DNA of 64,000 nt from Prochlorothrix hollandica PCC 9006 = CALU 1027 (GTDB taxonomy: Bacteria > Cyanobacteriota > Cyanobacteriia > Prochlorotrichales > Prochlorotrichaceae). Below, piece after piece: positions 55,091 through 62,874 of this stretch. The translations under genes were made by a program, and so were the position numbers. The stretch lies in the NCBI RefSeq assembly GCF_000332315.1, contig NZ_KB235941.1, positions 908,622-972,621 of the forward strand. Reading direction: 5' to 3'. The notes beneath the pieces are model-generated. The model was not told where the DNA came from, did not search any database, and worked only from the letters and a program-made list of their open reading frames with translations. Positions within the stretch are counted from its first letter, which is position 1, and every line of letters begins with the position of its first letter.

Positions 55091-55406
55091 GGCTTAACTC
55101 CTCGCTTGTGATGGTAGAGAGCTGTTGTGCATCTAGCTGTTTTACGTCTAGCTGTTTTACGTCTAGCTGTTTTACGTCTAGCTGTTCCATATCCAGCCAC
55201 TCTAAATACTGAGTATCCACTAAAAAATTGCCCTGGTCAAAGCGAACCACCCAGGTGTTGCCGGTGCGCTGTTCCACCAGGCTCCCTAGGGCGCGGAGCG
55301 GCACTAAATCGGGAGGACGGAGCATAGGTCTGGGTTCAGCCGTCTTAAGGTAGGGGGGACGTTGGGCCAGTTGCACCCGATCGCCGATGGCAAAGGATGG
55401 GTTCAT
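55083..55406 (-). CDS. NAD(P)H dehydrogenase assembly family (CRR42-like, DUF3148) protein
   Basis: The core FAIGDRVQLAQRPPYLKTAEPRPMLRPPDLV and NTWVVRFDQGNFLVDTQYLEWL matches the DUF3148/CRR42 family, whose plant member is needed for chloroplast NDH accumulation. The protein (about 107 residues) is longer than usual because of a C-terminal array of LDVKQ pentapeptides (four to five copies, a 15-bp minisatellite). The start is the ATG at 55406; upstream lies an IS605-like element whose frame is open through 42 further codons identical to those in front of the DUF2237 gene, which are not part of this family. Confidence 0.82.
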   Translation of the reverse strand: MNPSFAIGDRVQLAQRPPYLKTAEPRPMLRPPDLVPLRALGSLVEQRTGNTWVVRFDQGNFLVDTQYLEWLDMEQLDVKQLDVKQLDVKQLDAQQLSTITSEELSHG

Positions 55407-55699
55407 CAAAAATTTGGGTAGAAACCCCGTGCTGAAGCACGGCTTTACATAGAACCCTTGCGGGTACTGGTTTTTAATTGCCGATAAGGCCGAGAACCAG
55501 CAAACTCGTTTAAGTCCCCTCCCACAACACAACTAAGATGTCTTGTCTCACAACGCCCTACCAATAAGGCTTAGAGGGAATCCGAACTGGGGAAGTATTC
55601 GGAAGTCTGTGCCAAGTTGTGTCTCAGTGTGGTAGTCGCTACTTACGTTGCCTAAATTGGTTTAGGCAAGCTCCGTCCTTTAGGGCGGAGTTAGTGACC
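55402..55699 (-). mobile_element. IS200/IS605-like non-autonomous remnant, copy 2 (298 bp)
   Basis: Same length and nearly same sequence as 12516-12813 (one difference seen, GAAGTCTG against GAGGTCTG). The subterminal hairpins CTCCGCCC...GGACGGAG and CCGTGC...GCACGG are identical. The right end meets the ATG of the CRR42-like gene. The left end lies 130 bp before upp on the other strand, so the element forms most of the divergent promoter region. Confidence 0.68.
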
Positions 55700-55828
55700 G
55701 CTATATACCCTCGCGTTACGATGCCCTATGATAGTCCAGACATGGACCCATCTCTCCATGGCTCCTTGATCAAATCTCCATGGCTCCTTGATCAAAGACC
55801 CATAAAACACCAATGGTATCCAACACCA

Positions 55829-56482
55829 ATGGCCCTACAACTGCGCATTTATGTTCCCCCCCATCCCCTGATCAAGCATTGGCTTGCCGTGGCGCGGGAT
55901 CACGGAACCCCCCCCGTTCTCTTCCGCGCAGCCATGAAAGAATTGGGGCGCTGGCTCACCTATGAAGCAGTGCGGGACTGGCTGCCTACGGTGGACACCA
56001 CCGTGCAAACTCCCCTAGGGGACTGTGAAGCCACCTTCGTCAATCCTGAAGTCCCCATGGCGGCGGTTCCTATTTTGCGGGCAGGGTTGGCCCTCTGGGA
56101 GGGTGCCCAAGAGCTACTACCCCTGGCCTCAGTGTACCATTTAGGTTTAGTGCGGGATGAACAAACCCTGACTCCCCACTGCTACCTCAACAAGCTTCCG
56201 CCCCAGTTTGCGCCCCAAACCCAAGTCTTAGTGTTGGATCCCATGGTGGCTACGGGGGGGAGTTTATTGGCCGCATTGGCGGAATTAGTGCAACGGGGTG
56301 TAGATCCCGCCTTAATTCGGGTGATTGCTGTGGTTGCTGCTCCCCCGGCCCTCCAAGCCCTCAGCACGGCCTACCCCGCCCTCACCCTCTACAGCGCCAT
56401 GATTGACACGGGACTCAATGCCCAGGGCTATATTCTGCCCGGTTTAGGAGACGCAGGCGATCGAGCCTTCGGTACTCTGTAA
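55829..56482 (+). CDS. upp: Uracil phosphoribosyltransferase
   Basis: Upp salvages uracil to UMP with PRPP. The PRPP-binding motif VLVLDPMVATGGSLLAAL is near residue 128, preceded by VPILRAGLALWEGA and followed by the uracil loop NAQGYILPGLGDAGDRAFGT at the C-terminus. I chose the ATG at 55829 (217 residues), the normal family length; the frame is open upstream through repeated PW-LLDQ segments and into the IS605-like element. Confidence 0.94.
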   Translation: MALQLRIYVPPHPLIKHWLAVARDHGTPPVLFRAAMKELGRWLTYEAVRDWLPTVDTTVQTPLGDCEATFVNPEVPMAAVPILRAGLALWEGAQELLPLASVYHLGLVRDEQTLTPHCYLNKLPPQFAPQTQVLVLDPMVATGGSLLAALAELVQRGVDPALIRVIAVVAAPPALQALSTAYPALTLYSAMIDTGLNAQGYILPGLGDAGDRAFGTL

Positions 56483-56901
56483 GGCACGATCCACAGCCAA
56501 AGACGGGGTAGTGAGGACAAACCAGCCCTAGGGGGACACTTCTGGCCCTCAGTCAGCAACAAGGGGCTTCAGCCCCTTGTCTAGCGCAAGCCCCTTGTCT
56601 AGCGCAAGCCCCTTGTCTAGCGCAAGCCTCTTGTCTAGCTAACCGTAGCGTTAGCGCTGCTTTAATCCAGTTTCTTCTGGTGCAATCTCGTGACGAGTTT
56701 GCGTCGCTTCCGGCACTTGTGTCAGTCAGTCAGCCTCTGGTCTCTCCGCTTTGGCACCATCAGCCCCTCGGCTGCTATAAACTAATCTTTTTTAGCAAGT
56801 CTTTTTTGGCAGGTCTTTTTTAGCATTTAGCAGTCCGTGTCTAGCACGCAATTCAGATCTCAGATCTAGTACTCAACTCAGATGACCAGGAGAATCACAC
56901 C
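56483..56901. repeat. Repeat-filled region with a family B-like end
   Basis: 419 bp without a gene. CAAGCCCCTTGTCTAGCG is repeated three to four times (56573-56640). Further on GACGAGTTTGCGTCGCTTCC and CTTGTGTCAGTCAGTCAG (56695-56740) are the reverse complement of the family B element at 23.5 kb. Near 56790-56830 TCTTTTTTAGCA / TCTTTTTTGGCA is tandemly repeated. Confidence 0.7.
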
Positions 56902-57264
56902 ATGAGTCAGTCGGATAACTTTGCAGGGGGATTTCTAACGGGCGCAATTTTTGGGGGCATTGTGGGGGGCATTGTGGGGGTTGCCTTGGCTTCTCGCTAT
57001 AGATCCAGCAGCCTCGACTCGGAAGCCTTGGATCCCAGGGAGGGGGATGATGCCACTGCCGATGGCTTGCCCAGTAGCCGGAGACGAATTTTCCGCGATC
57101 GCGGATCCGCAGACAGTGAAGAGAGTACGGATGTGGCACGGCGCAGCTTAGAAGATAAAATCGCCCAACTCAATGAAGGCATCGACAATTTGCGCCTCCA
57201 GTTGGAAGAAACCCACCCCCCCGATCGCCCTACTAACGGTTCTCCCTTTTCCTCGGAGCAGTAG
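56902..57264 (+). CDS. Small protein with glycine-zipper membrane segment
   Basis: The 120-residue protein has a Gly-rich hydrophobic helix (FLTGAIFGGIVGGIVGVALA, residues ~10-30) typical of glycine zippers, a disordered acidic middle and a helical amphipathic end (LEDKIAQLNEGIDNLRLQLEE). It resembles YtxH-like envelope proteins of cyanobacteria, function unknown. A terminator follows within 35 bp, supporting a real, monocistronic gene. Confidence 0.75.
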   Translation: MSQSDNFAGGFLTGAIFGGIVGGIVGVALASRYRSSSLDSEALDPREGDDATADGLPSSRRRIFRDRGSADSEESTDVARRSLEDKIAQLNEGIDNLRLQLEETHPPDRPTNGSPFSSEQ

Positions 57265-57294
57265 TTAGCCACAGTCAGGCGCAGAAGTCAGGTG

Positions 57295-57324
57295 GCCCCT
57301 TGTCTTGAAAGATAAGGGGCTTTT
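57295..57324 (+). terminator. Rho-independent terminator
   Basis: GCCCCTTGTCTT pairs with AAGATAAGGGGC (one mismatch) over a 2-3 base loop and is followed by TTTTCTG. It closes the glycine-zipper gene. Confidence 0.82.
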
Positions 57325-57393
57325 CTGTTACGGTTTCTCTGTTACGTTTTTTCTGTTACATTTTATAATACTGCGTTATATATCTACACAATA

Positions 57394-57492
57394 CAGCAAC
57401 CCTAAATCAGTTGTAAGGATCTCGACGGCTGAAACCCTTGGTGTGGTGTGCCCCCGGAGGGGACACACCACACGACCCATTTAGGACTGCTG
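57394..57492 (+). mobile_element. Family A MITE, copy 5 (99 bp)
   Basis: Starts CAGCAACCCTAAATCAGTTG, ends CATTTAGGACTGCTG, with TA at 57392-57393 and 57493-57494. Nearly identical to the copy at 59924. It lies 60 bp upstream of the next gene and could influence its promoter. Confidence 0.92.
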
Positions 57493-57554
57493 TATCTACA
57501 CAATCACACCGATTCTACCCAGTCCACGATCGCCTTTATAGCCCCCATCACACC

Positions 57555-57917
57555 ATGGCCAAACATAACCAAGCCCATTTACCCCGCCGCATTCCCAAAT
57601 CCCAGGGGGGGTTGCCCATCTCCATCAAAGAACAAATGGAATACTACATGGGGGCCAAGCTCTTGGAGGTGGGGGTTAATCCCAAGGAACCATTTTTTAG
57701 TTGGTCTTGCGAAGAGGAGGGGGATGAACAAGTATGGACCTACAGCGCCTATTGGGGCGAGCTAAAAGAGGAAAAACTGCGGGAAAAGGCCGCAAAACAA
57801 GCCGCCAAAGCTCAAGCCACTGGCAAGGCCGCGATCGCCAGTGTTTCCGCCCCAGAACCCCCCCAAGCCAAAAGCCCAGAACCCCCAAAACGAAAATTCT
57901 GGAATTTGTTTGGTTAA
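57555..57917 (+). CDS. Conserved small hypothetical protein
   Basis: The 120-residue protein reads KSQGGLPISIKEQMEYYMGAKLLEVGVNPKEPFFSWSCEEEGDEQVWTYSAYWGELKEEKLREKA, then an Ala/Lys/Pro-rich tail ending KRKFWNLFG. I do not recognise a named domain. The conserved-looking first 75 residues with aromatic residues suggest a small globular fold. I use the ATG at 57555 because the upstream frame runs through the MITE. Confidence 0.7.
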   Translation: MAKHNQAHLPRRIPKSQGGLPISIKEQMEYYMGAKLLEVGVNPKEPFFSWSCEEEGDEQVWTYSAYWGELKEEKLREKAAKQAAKAQATGKAAIASVSAPEPPQAKSPEPPKRKFWNLFG

Positions 57918-57931
57918 AGAAGGCTGTGGGG

Positions 57932-58010
57932 GTTCCCGCTGAAAGCGGGACAAGATTAACAGAACGGTGGGGCGATCCGCGCCCCATTGTCCCGGCTTAA
58001 GGTGATACCC
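57932..58010 (+). repeat. Palindromic repeat, family E
   Basis: CCCGCTGAAAGCGGGACAAG is followed by GGTGGGGCGATCCGCGCCCC and closes with GGTGATACCC. Matches 30215-30294 and 62778-62855 in orientation. Confidence 0.75.
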
Positions 58011-58028
58011 GGCTGTGGCCGGTGTAAT

Positions 58029-58170
58029 GATTCAGGGGATGACGGGAGAATGAGGGTTTCAGACTTCAGAAAACAGACCTGAGGCGATTGGAGAGGGTCT
58101 ATTGCACCTTGGCAGATTCCCCGATTTTGGTAGGGGCAATCCCCCCGTGGTTGCCCCGGCTGTGGGTCGC
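58029..58170. repeat. 141-bp dispersed repeat, family F, copy 2
   Basis: Counterpart of 1538-1678 with a few substitutions (GCACCTTGG for TCACCTGGG). Both copies share the palindrome GGGGCAATCCCCCCGTGG. The remaining gap to 58422 has a repeated TTAGATTCTCGG (four copies, 58320-58366) and no gene. Confidence 0.75.
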
Positions 58171-58319
58171 GAAGAGGGTCGGCACGGGGGCAAGAACCCT
58201 ACCCGAGGTCGAGAGTTCCAAGGTGAAATACATCCCGTTGATCCGGCTCTCACCGGCGATCGTGGGGCTGAAACCCTACTAACTTCGTCCCCCTTTGAAT
58301 AGGTACTATGGGGTAGAGA

Positions 58320-58366
58320 TTCTCGGTTAGATTCTTGGTTAGATTCTCGGTTAGATTCTCAGTTAG
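58320..58366. repeat. 12-bp tandem repeat upstream of FAD oxidoreductase
   Basis: TTAGATTCTCGG with single-base variants is repeated four times. It lies 57 bp before the start codon. Confidence 0.85.
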
Positions 58367-58422
58367 ATCAGATCCAGCCATTTGGCACATCACAAATCGG
58401 CTGCGAACAGCCCTGTAACCCT

Positions 58423-59631
58423 ATGGCAACACCAAATTATGACTGGATCGTGGTGGGGGGTGGTCTGACCGGTGCGGCCCTCAGCTATGAACTGGCCCGC
58501 CAAGGCCAAACCGTGGCCCTAGTGGAACCCCAGGATCCCCTCCAGGGAGCCACCCGCTATAGTTATGGCGGCATTGCCCACTGGTCTGGCACCGACCTCA
58601 GCACCCGCCAGTGGTGCGATCGTGCCCAAATTCGTTACGGCCAACTGCCCACAGAGTTAGAGTCCGATATCCAGCACCGCACCGTCGATCTGCTGTTGAC
58701 CGTAGAACCCGACGCAGACCCCCCATCGGTGTTGGCCCATTACCAAGGGTTTACCCAGGCTCCCCGCTGGCTCAGTCCCTCGGAAGCCGTCGCCCTGGAA
58801 CCCGAACTCAACGGTGATGCCATTGGCGGAGCGCTAGCCTTTGCCCATGGCCATGTCTGCCCCCTGGCCTTAGTGCAAGCCTATGGCCAAGGGTTTCAGC
58901 GCTGGGGCGGCGTAGTCCATCGCTGTCGCTACACCGGTTTGCGACGATCGCCCCGCCCCACCCCGATCCCAGCCCCCGTGACCGGCATTGACACCGACAG
59001 GGGCGTGATAGCAGGACAGCGGGTCGTGATCTGTGCTGGAGGCGTGGGGCGATCGCTGTTGCGCCACGCCGGGTTTCCCCTGCCCCTCTATTACACCCAA
59101 GCCGAAGTCATCGAAATTCAGCACTCCAGCCCCCTGGTCCGGGGAGTAGTGATGCCAGCAGCCAACGATCGCGGTCGCCTCGAAAGCCACGCCAGCCAAC
59201 CCCACCTCGATCGCCGCTGGGATCAACCCGGTCAAGAACTAGTGCCCCCCAGCCTCGATTTGGGGGCTGTGCAGTTCCGCAATGGTCGCCTGCTCTTGGG
59301 CCAAACCAGCCGCACCTGGAGCGACCTCCAGCCCCCCATTGATGCCGCCGCCAGCGCCCAGGCCATCCGCCAAGGCATGGCCCACCTGTTCCCCAACTTG
59401 GCTGGGTTACCGGGCACCTGGCACCAATGTCTGGTGGCCTTTAGCCGGGATGGTTTGCCCCTGGTGGGGGAGGTGGATCCGGGGTTGGGGCTGTATCTGT
59501 TCACGGGGTTCAGCAGTCCCTTTGTCTTTGTGCCCCCCATGGCCCAGGTCTTTGCGGCGGCGATCGCCACCGACACCTGGGACACCTCTCCCCTAGCCCC
59601 CCTCCATCCCCGCCGTTTTAGCCCTGATTGA
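58423..59631 (+). CDS. FAD-dependent oxidoreductase of the DAO family
   Basis: The N-terminal WIVVGGGLTGAALSYELARQGQTVALVE is a classic FAD-binding Rossmann fold, followed by GGIAHWSG; near the C-terminus FSRDGLPLVGEVDPGLGLYLFTGFSSPFVF is the second FAD motif. The arrangement resembles glycine/D-amino-acid oxidases. Substrate unknown; 402 residues is normal. It may bind the thylakoid or be soluble; no membrane segment is seen. Confidence 0.85.
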   Translation: MATPNYDWIVVGGGLTGAALSYELARQGQTVALVEPQDPLQGATRYSYGGIAHWSGTDLSTRQWCDRAQIRYGQLPTELESDIQHRTVDLLLTVEPDADPPSVLAHYQGFTQAPRWLSPSEAVALEPELNGDAIGGALAFAHGHVCPLALVQAYGQGFQRWGGVVHRCRYTGLRRSPRPTPIPAPVTGIDTDRGVIAGQRVVICAGGVGRSLLRHAGFPLPLYYTQAEVIEIQHSSPLVRGVVMPAANDRGRLESHASQPHLDRRWDQPGQELVPPSLDLGAVQFRNGRLLLGQTSRTWSDLQPPIDAAASAQAIRQGMAHLFPNLAGLPGTWHQCLVAFSRDGLPLVGEVDPGLGLYLFTGFSSPFVFVPPMAQVFAAAIATDTWDTSPLAPLHPRRFSPD

Positions 59632-59784
59632 ACAGCTTATGCCGCTTGTAGCGTTAACCTGAGACCGTAAGCTGCTAAGGGGAGAGCAAAAATTCTTCAA
59701 AGTCCCTCTCCCCCCCTGGGAGAGGGATTTAGGGTGAGGGTCTTCGGGAAAGTCCCACCTCACAGCATTCAAATTTAAGGGGAA

Positions 59785-59823
59785 AATCAAAAAGTCCCCC
59801 AGATGCGTGGATCCAGGGGACTT
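59785..59823 (-). terminator. Terminator hairpin, probably of the peroxiredoxin gene
   Basis: AAGTCCCC pairs with GGGGACTT over a 16-base loop. On the minus strand it is followed by TTTTTGATTTTCC. The family A MITE lies between it and the peroxiredoxin stop, so the insertion probably landed in the 3' untranslated region. Confidence 0.7.
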
Positions 59824-59923
59824 AAACGGTGTGTGAGTACAGGCTAGTTGACTACAAAAAGACGTTAAAACGACCTTGTATTAAACGCAAACACCCCGCC
59901 CTTACCGGATTTTGCTAGGTCTA

Positions 59924-60022
59924 CAGCAACCCTAAATCAGTTGTAAGGATCTCGACGGCTGAAACCCTTGGTGTGGTGTGCCCCCTCCGGGGGCACACCA
60001 CACGACCCATTTAGGACTGCTG
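59924..60022 (+). mobile_element. Family A MITE, copy 6 (99 bp)
   Basis: Starts CAGCAACCCTAAATCAGTTG, ends CATTTAGGACTGCTG, with TA at 59922-59923 and 60023-60024. The centre is a perfect hairpin (GTGTGCCCCC...GGGGGCACAC). Confidence 0.92.
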
Positions 60023-60082
60023 TAGCAGTCAGGAAACCTGACCCTAGCGGGGGTGGGGGGTTCTGGCAAGGTTTGGCAGTCC

Positions 60083-60718
60083 CTACAGATTGGGCTGGGG
60101 AGTCATGCGCAGGTAGGGCTTGATTTCCGTGACCCCTTTGGGGAACTTCTCCTTGGCTTCGGCGGTGGGGATGGCGGGAGACACCACCACATCCTCACCA
60201 GACTGCCAATTGACCGGAGTGGCAACACTGTAGTTATCTGTCAATTGCAGAGAATCCAACACCCGCAGAATTTCCAGGAAATTGCGTCCGGTGCTGGGGG
60301 GATAGGTGATGGTCAACCGCAGCTTCTTGTTGGGGTCAATGACAAACACAGTGCGCACCGTCACCTTGGCATTGGCATTGGGGTGAATCATGCCATAGAG
60401 ATCAGAAACCTTCTTATCTGCATCCGCCAAAATGGGATAGTTGACCGTGGTGTTTTGGGTCTCGTTAATATCACTAATCCAACCCTGGTGGGAACCGGCA
60501 TCGTCCACGCTGAGGGCAATGACCTTGGTATTGCGCTTCTCAAATTCTGGCTTTAGTTTCGAGACTTCTCCCAACTCTGTCGTGCAAACAGGAGTATAGT
60601 CAGCCGGGTGGGAAAATAGCACGGCCCAGCTATCCCCCATCCAGGCGTAGAAATCTAAATCCCCTTCACTGGAAGACTGGGTAAAATTGGGAACGGTATC
60701 ACCGAGTTGTAAAGCCAT
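60083..60718 (-). CDS. 1-Cys peroxiredoxin (Prx6 type)
   Basis: This thiol peroxidase reduces H2O2 and alkyl hydroperoxides. The peroxidatic cysteine is Cys45 in HPADYTPVCTTEL, the 1-Cys/Prx6 signature; the Prx6 C-terminal region with PVNWQSGEDVVVSPAIP is present and there is no obvious resolving cysteine. The 211-residue length is typical. It is monocistronic. Its downstream region holds a MITE. Confidence 0.96.
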   Translation of the reverse strand: MALQLGDTVPNFTQSSSEGDLDFYAWMGDSWAVLFSHPADYTPVCTTELGEVSKLKPEFEKRNTKVIALSVDDAGSHQGWISDINETQNTTVNYPILADADKKVSDLYGMIHPNANAKVTVRTVFVIDPNKKLRLTITYPPSTGRNFLEILRVLDSLQLTDNYSVATPVNWQSGEDVVVSPAIPTAEAKEKFPKGVTEIKPYLRMTPQPNL

Positions 60719-60905
60719 GGGCTAAATCCTGTGTCAAACGTTACAGACAGACAAGTCAAACATCATCCTGCCATGGAACCCCAGGATTGCGATCGAGAGT
60801 TTGTCCTTTTTTAATAAAAGGCATATAAAACGCAACCAAACCCCAGGCTTGTGCCGCTGTGCCGGGGCCGAGCCAGCAGCCAAGGTTGGCCCAAGCCAGC
60901 CCAAA

Positions 60906-62162
60906 CTAGCCCAAACAGCGCCGCAGACGATTGTAAATCGTATTATCGTTGCGTTTATCCACCATCAGCACCTGAACTTGGCCGAGGTGATGCTCAGGGT
61001 CGTCCTGAATGCGGTAACAGATGCGATACTCCCCCGCATCCACACTGAAAATTTCCCGGAGACCATACTTATTGAGGGGGCGACTGTCGTGGGGCCGGGG
61101 GGTACTTTGGAGTTCCACAATCCGTTGCATCAGTTGCCGAAATTCCTTCATGGGCAACTTGCTCAAATCCTTGGCGCAGTCGATGCGCAGGGTGTGTTGA
61201 ATAGTGTTGTCCGCAGGGGGTAGATCCTCATGGATAAGCTGCTGCACCGCACAGACCTGTAGTTTCTGGCTGACTTGGCCCAACTGCTGGGATAGGGAAT
61301 CCCGCTCGGCGGCGAGGGCAATGACCTTGTCCTGTTGCCGGGTTAACTCGGCTTCCAGCTTTTGTAAGTCCTGTTGGGTTTGGCTCAGGGCTTGGTTTTC
61401 TTCCTCCAGCAAATGGACGTAATCCGTGTCATTGCGCCGTTCCTGGAGCCGGGATTGGAGAATGCCAATTTGACTGGTGAGCACCTGGCACTGGTGTTGG
61501 GAGTCGCTATGGCTGGTTTGGGTGTGGGTTAACTGTTGTTGGAGCTTAGTGACCAGAACCTTATCGCTTTCCGACTGGCGGTTGGCCTGCTGGAGTTGCT
61601 GGTGAAGCTGGACAAAGGCATCTTGGCGATCGTTCACCTGTCGCCGCAATTGTCGCAACTGCTGCTGAAGACGGCTGACATACAGACTGAGCCAGCCTAC
61701 TAGAGCCGCGATCGCCACCCCAATGCTCCACAATAACCCCTCGTATCGTCCTGGGGAGCCTGGTTCCAGGGCAGCATTAGGGCTTTGGGCCATATAGCTG
61801 GAATCAGCCCCAGGGGGGGTATGGGCTTGGACGCTGGCCCAGACAATGGCAGGCCCATGGACGGTACCTGACTCCCCAGGATTGCCCACGGAACCGCCCC
61901 CGGTCACCGGAGGCTGGGCGGCTAACCCTGGACTGGTTAACCCAATCTCTGGAACCAAAACCGGAGCGGGCACGGGCAAAATAGCCTGGGCCACCACCAC
62001 GGATCCTGGGGATGGCGGCGGATACAGATTGGCCAGGGTGCTACTAGAAACCAGGGGCAGCGGTGCAACACGGGGCCACAACAACCCTAAAGCGAGGATC
62101 ACAATACCGCCCAGGGTGGTGTAGAAGGTGAGTTGAAGGGCTTGATGGTGGCGTGTTGGCAT
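60906..62162 (-). CDS. Membrane coiled-coil protein with C-terminal RelE/ParE-like domain
   Basis: The 418-residue protein has a transmembrane helix at ~12-32, a Pro/Gly/Ala-rich extracytoplasmic stretch, a second helix at ~142-162 (LLWSIGVAIAALVGWLSLYV), and a long Gln-rich coiled coil at ~163-305. The last ~100 residues read DLSKLPMKEFRQLMQRIVELQSTPRPHDSRPLNKY then REIFSVDAGEYRICYRIQD and VQVLMVDKRNDNTIYNRL, which follow the RelE/ParE toxin fold pattern (L-K-L, PRP-D-x-x-LN, G-E-Y-R-I-x-Y, V-KR-D-x-x-Y). Toxins of this fold are normally ~90 residues alone, with an antitoxin gene beside them; here none is visible. I infer a domesticated domain in the cytoplasm. Whether it is active is unknown. 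Confidence 0.75.
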   Translation of the reverse strand: MPTRHHQALQLTFYTTLGGIVILALGLLWPRVAPLPLVSSSTLANLYPPPSPGSVVVAQAILPVPAPVLVPEIGLTSPGLAAQPPVTGGGSVGNPGESGTVHGPAIVWASVQAHTPPGADSSYMAQSPNAALEPGSPGRYEGLLWSIGVAIAALVGWLSLYVSRLQQQLRQLRRQVNDRQDAFVQLHQQLQQANRQSESDKVLVTKLQQQLTHTQTSHSDSQHQCQVLTSQIGILQSRLQERRNDTDYVHLLEEENQALSQTQQDLQKLEAELTRQQDKVIALAAERDSLSQQLGQVSQKLQVCAVQQLIHEDLPPADNTIQHTLRIDCAKDLSKLPMKEFRQLMQRIVELQSTPRPHDSRPLNKYGLREIFSVDAGEYRICYRIQDDPEHHLGQVQVLMVDKRNDNTIYNRLRRCLG

Positions 62163-62399
62163 GGTGGTTCCCCGGTTAGCTCAGGCCGCAAACCACACCA
62201 ACCAGGATCCCCCCTGGACCCGGGTCTCGGGAAAGGGAGACGCTGAGACCCACGATCGCAGCTTTCTTAGAAAGCTGAGGGTTTGATCCAAGGTCTTACG
62301 GTGAGGCGGACTGAGGCGTGGCTCAAAACAATGATATTTACGATTAACTGCATCAAATTTCTGTAGTTTTTGTAAATTTTTTAGAGATTTTGGAGGCCT

Positions 62400-62498
62400 G
62401 GGCACCTCAATTAATTGTGGCGGGCGGCTTCGCCGCCCGCCACAACCCCTACTTTTGCGTTGGTACAGGGGCGAGAATTTGGATTTTTCGAGGTGCCC
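62400..62498 (-). mobile_element. Family D MITE, copy 2 (99 bp)
   Basis: Begins GGGCACCTCAATTAATTG and ends GGATTTTTCGAGGTGCCC; the hairpin GGCGGGCGGC / GCCGCCCGCC is internal. It is the reverse-orientation partner of 53270-53369, sharing the AAAATCC subterminal sequence. Confidence 0.78.
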
Positions 62499-62777
62499 GT
62501 CTGTAATTTTTAAAAAAGAAATGACTAAAAAAAGAAAAGGCTATTGCACTATCCTAACGGCTAGCTCTCTAACCTGCCCGTAAATGTTCAGAAAATATTC
62601 CAGAATCTTGTTTAGTCTATAACAATCCTTGACCTCTGCACGGATCTCCCAGGGATCTCCCCTGCAACGCCCCCCCAGAACCCGACCCCTTGCCCTGGAA
62701 CCATGGGCTACCAACCTAAGGCAGGAGAGGGGGGCGCAGAGTGCCCGACCCTCCCGTTAATTTAGCTAAAATGGGAT

Positions 62778-62855
62778 GTCCCCTTAAAGCGGGACAAGAT
62801 TATCGGGACAGTGGGGGGCGGATCGCTCCACTGTCCCGGCTGAAGTTGATACCCG
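62778..62855 (+). repeat. Palindromic repeat, family E
   Basis: TCCCCTTAAAGCGGGACAAG to TGAAGTTGATACCC, with the hairpin CGGGACAGTGG / CCACTGTCCCG. It lies just beyond the stop of the cyclase gene and may terminate it. Confidence 0.75.
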
Positions 62856-62874
62856 TTAAAATGGGGTTGTCCTA

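Larger units (their letters stand above)
59632..60082. other. Intergenic region between convergent genes
   Basis: 451 bp. It contains one family G repeat (59693-59755), a minus-strand terminator (59785-59823), a family A element (59924-60022) and a GTCAGGAAACCTGAC palindrome (60028-60042) that also occurs in part near 15370. No gene. Confidence 0.7.
62163..62874. other. Long intergenic region
   Basis: 712 bp between genes on the same strand, with no convincing ORF. It holds a family D MITE (62400-62498), an A/T-rich stretch (62500-62640) and a family E palindrome (62778-62855). CAGGGATCTCCC-like repeats are near 62645-62665. Confidence 0.6.
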
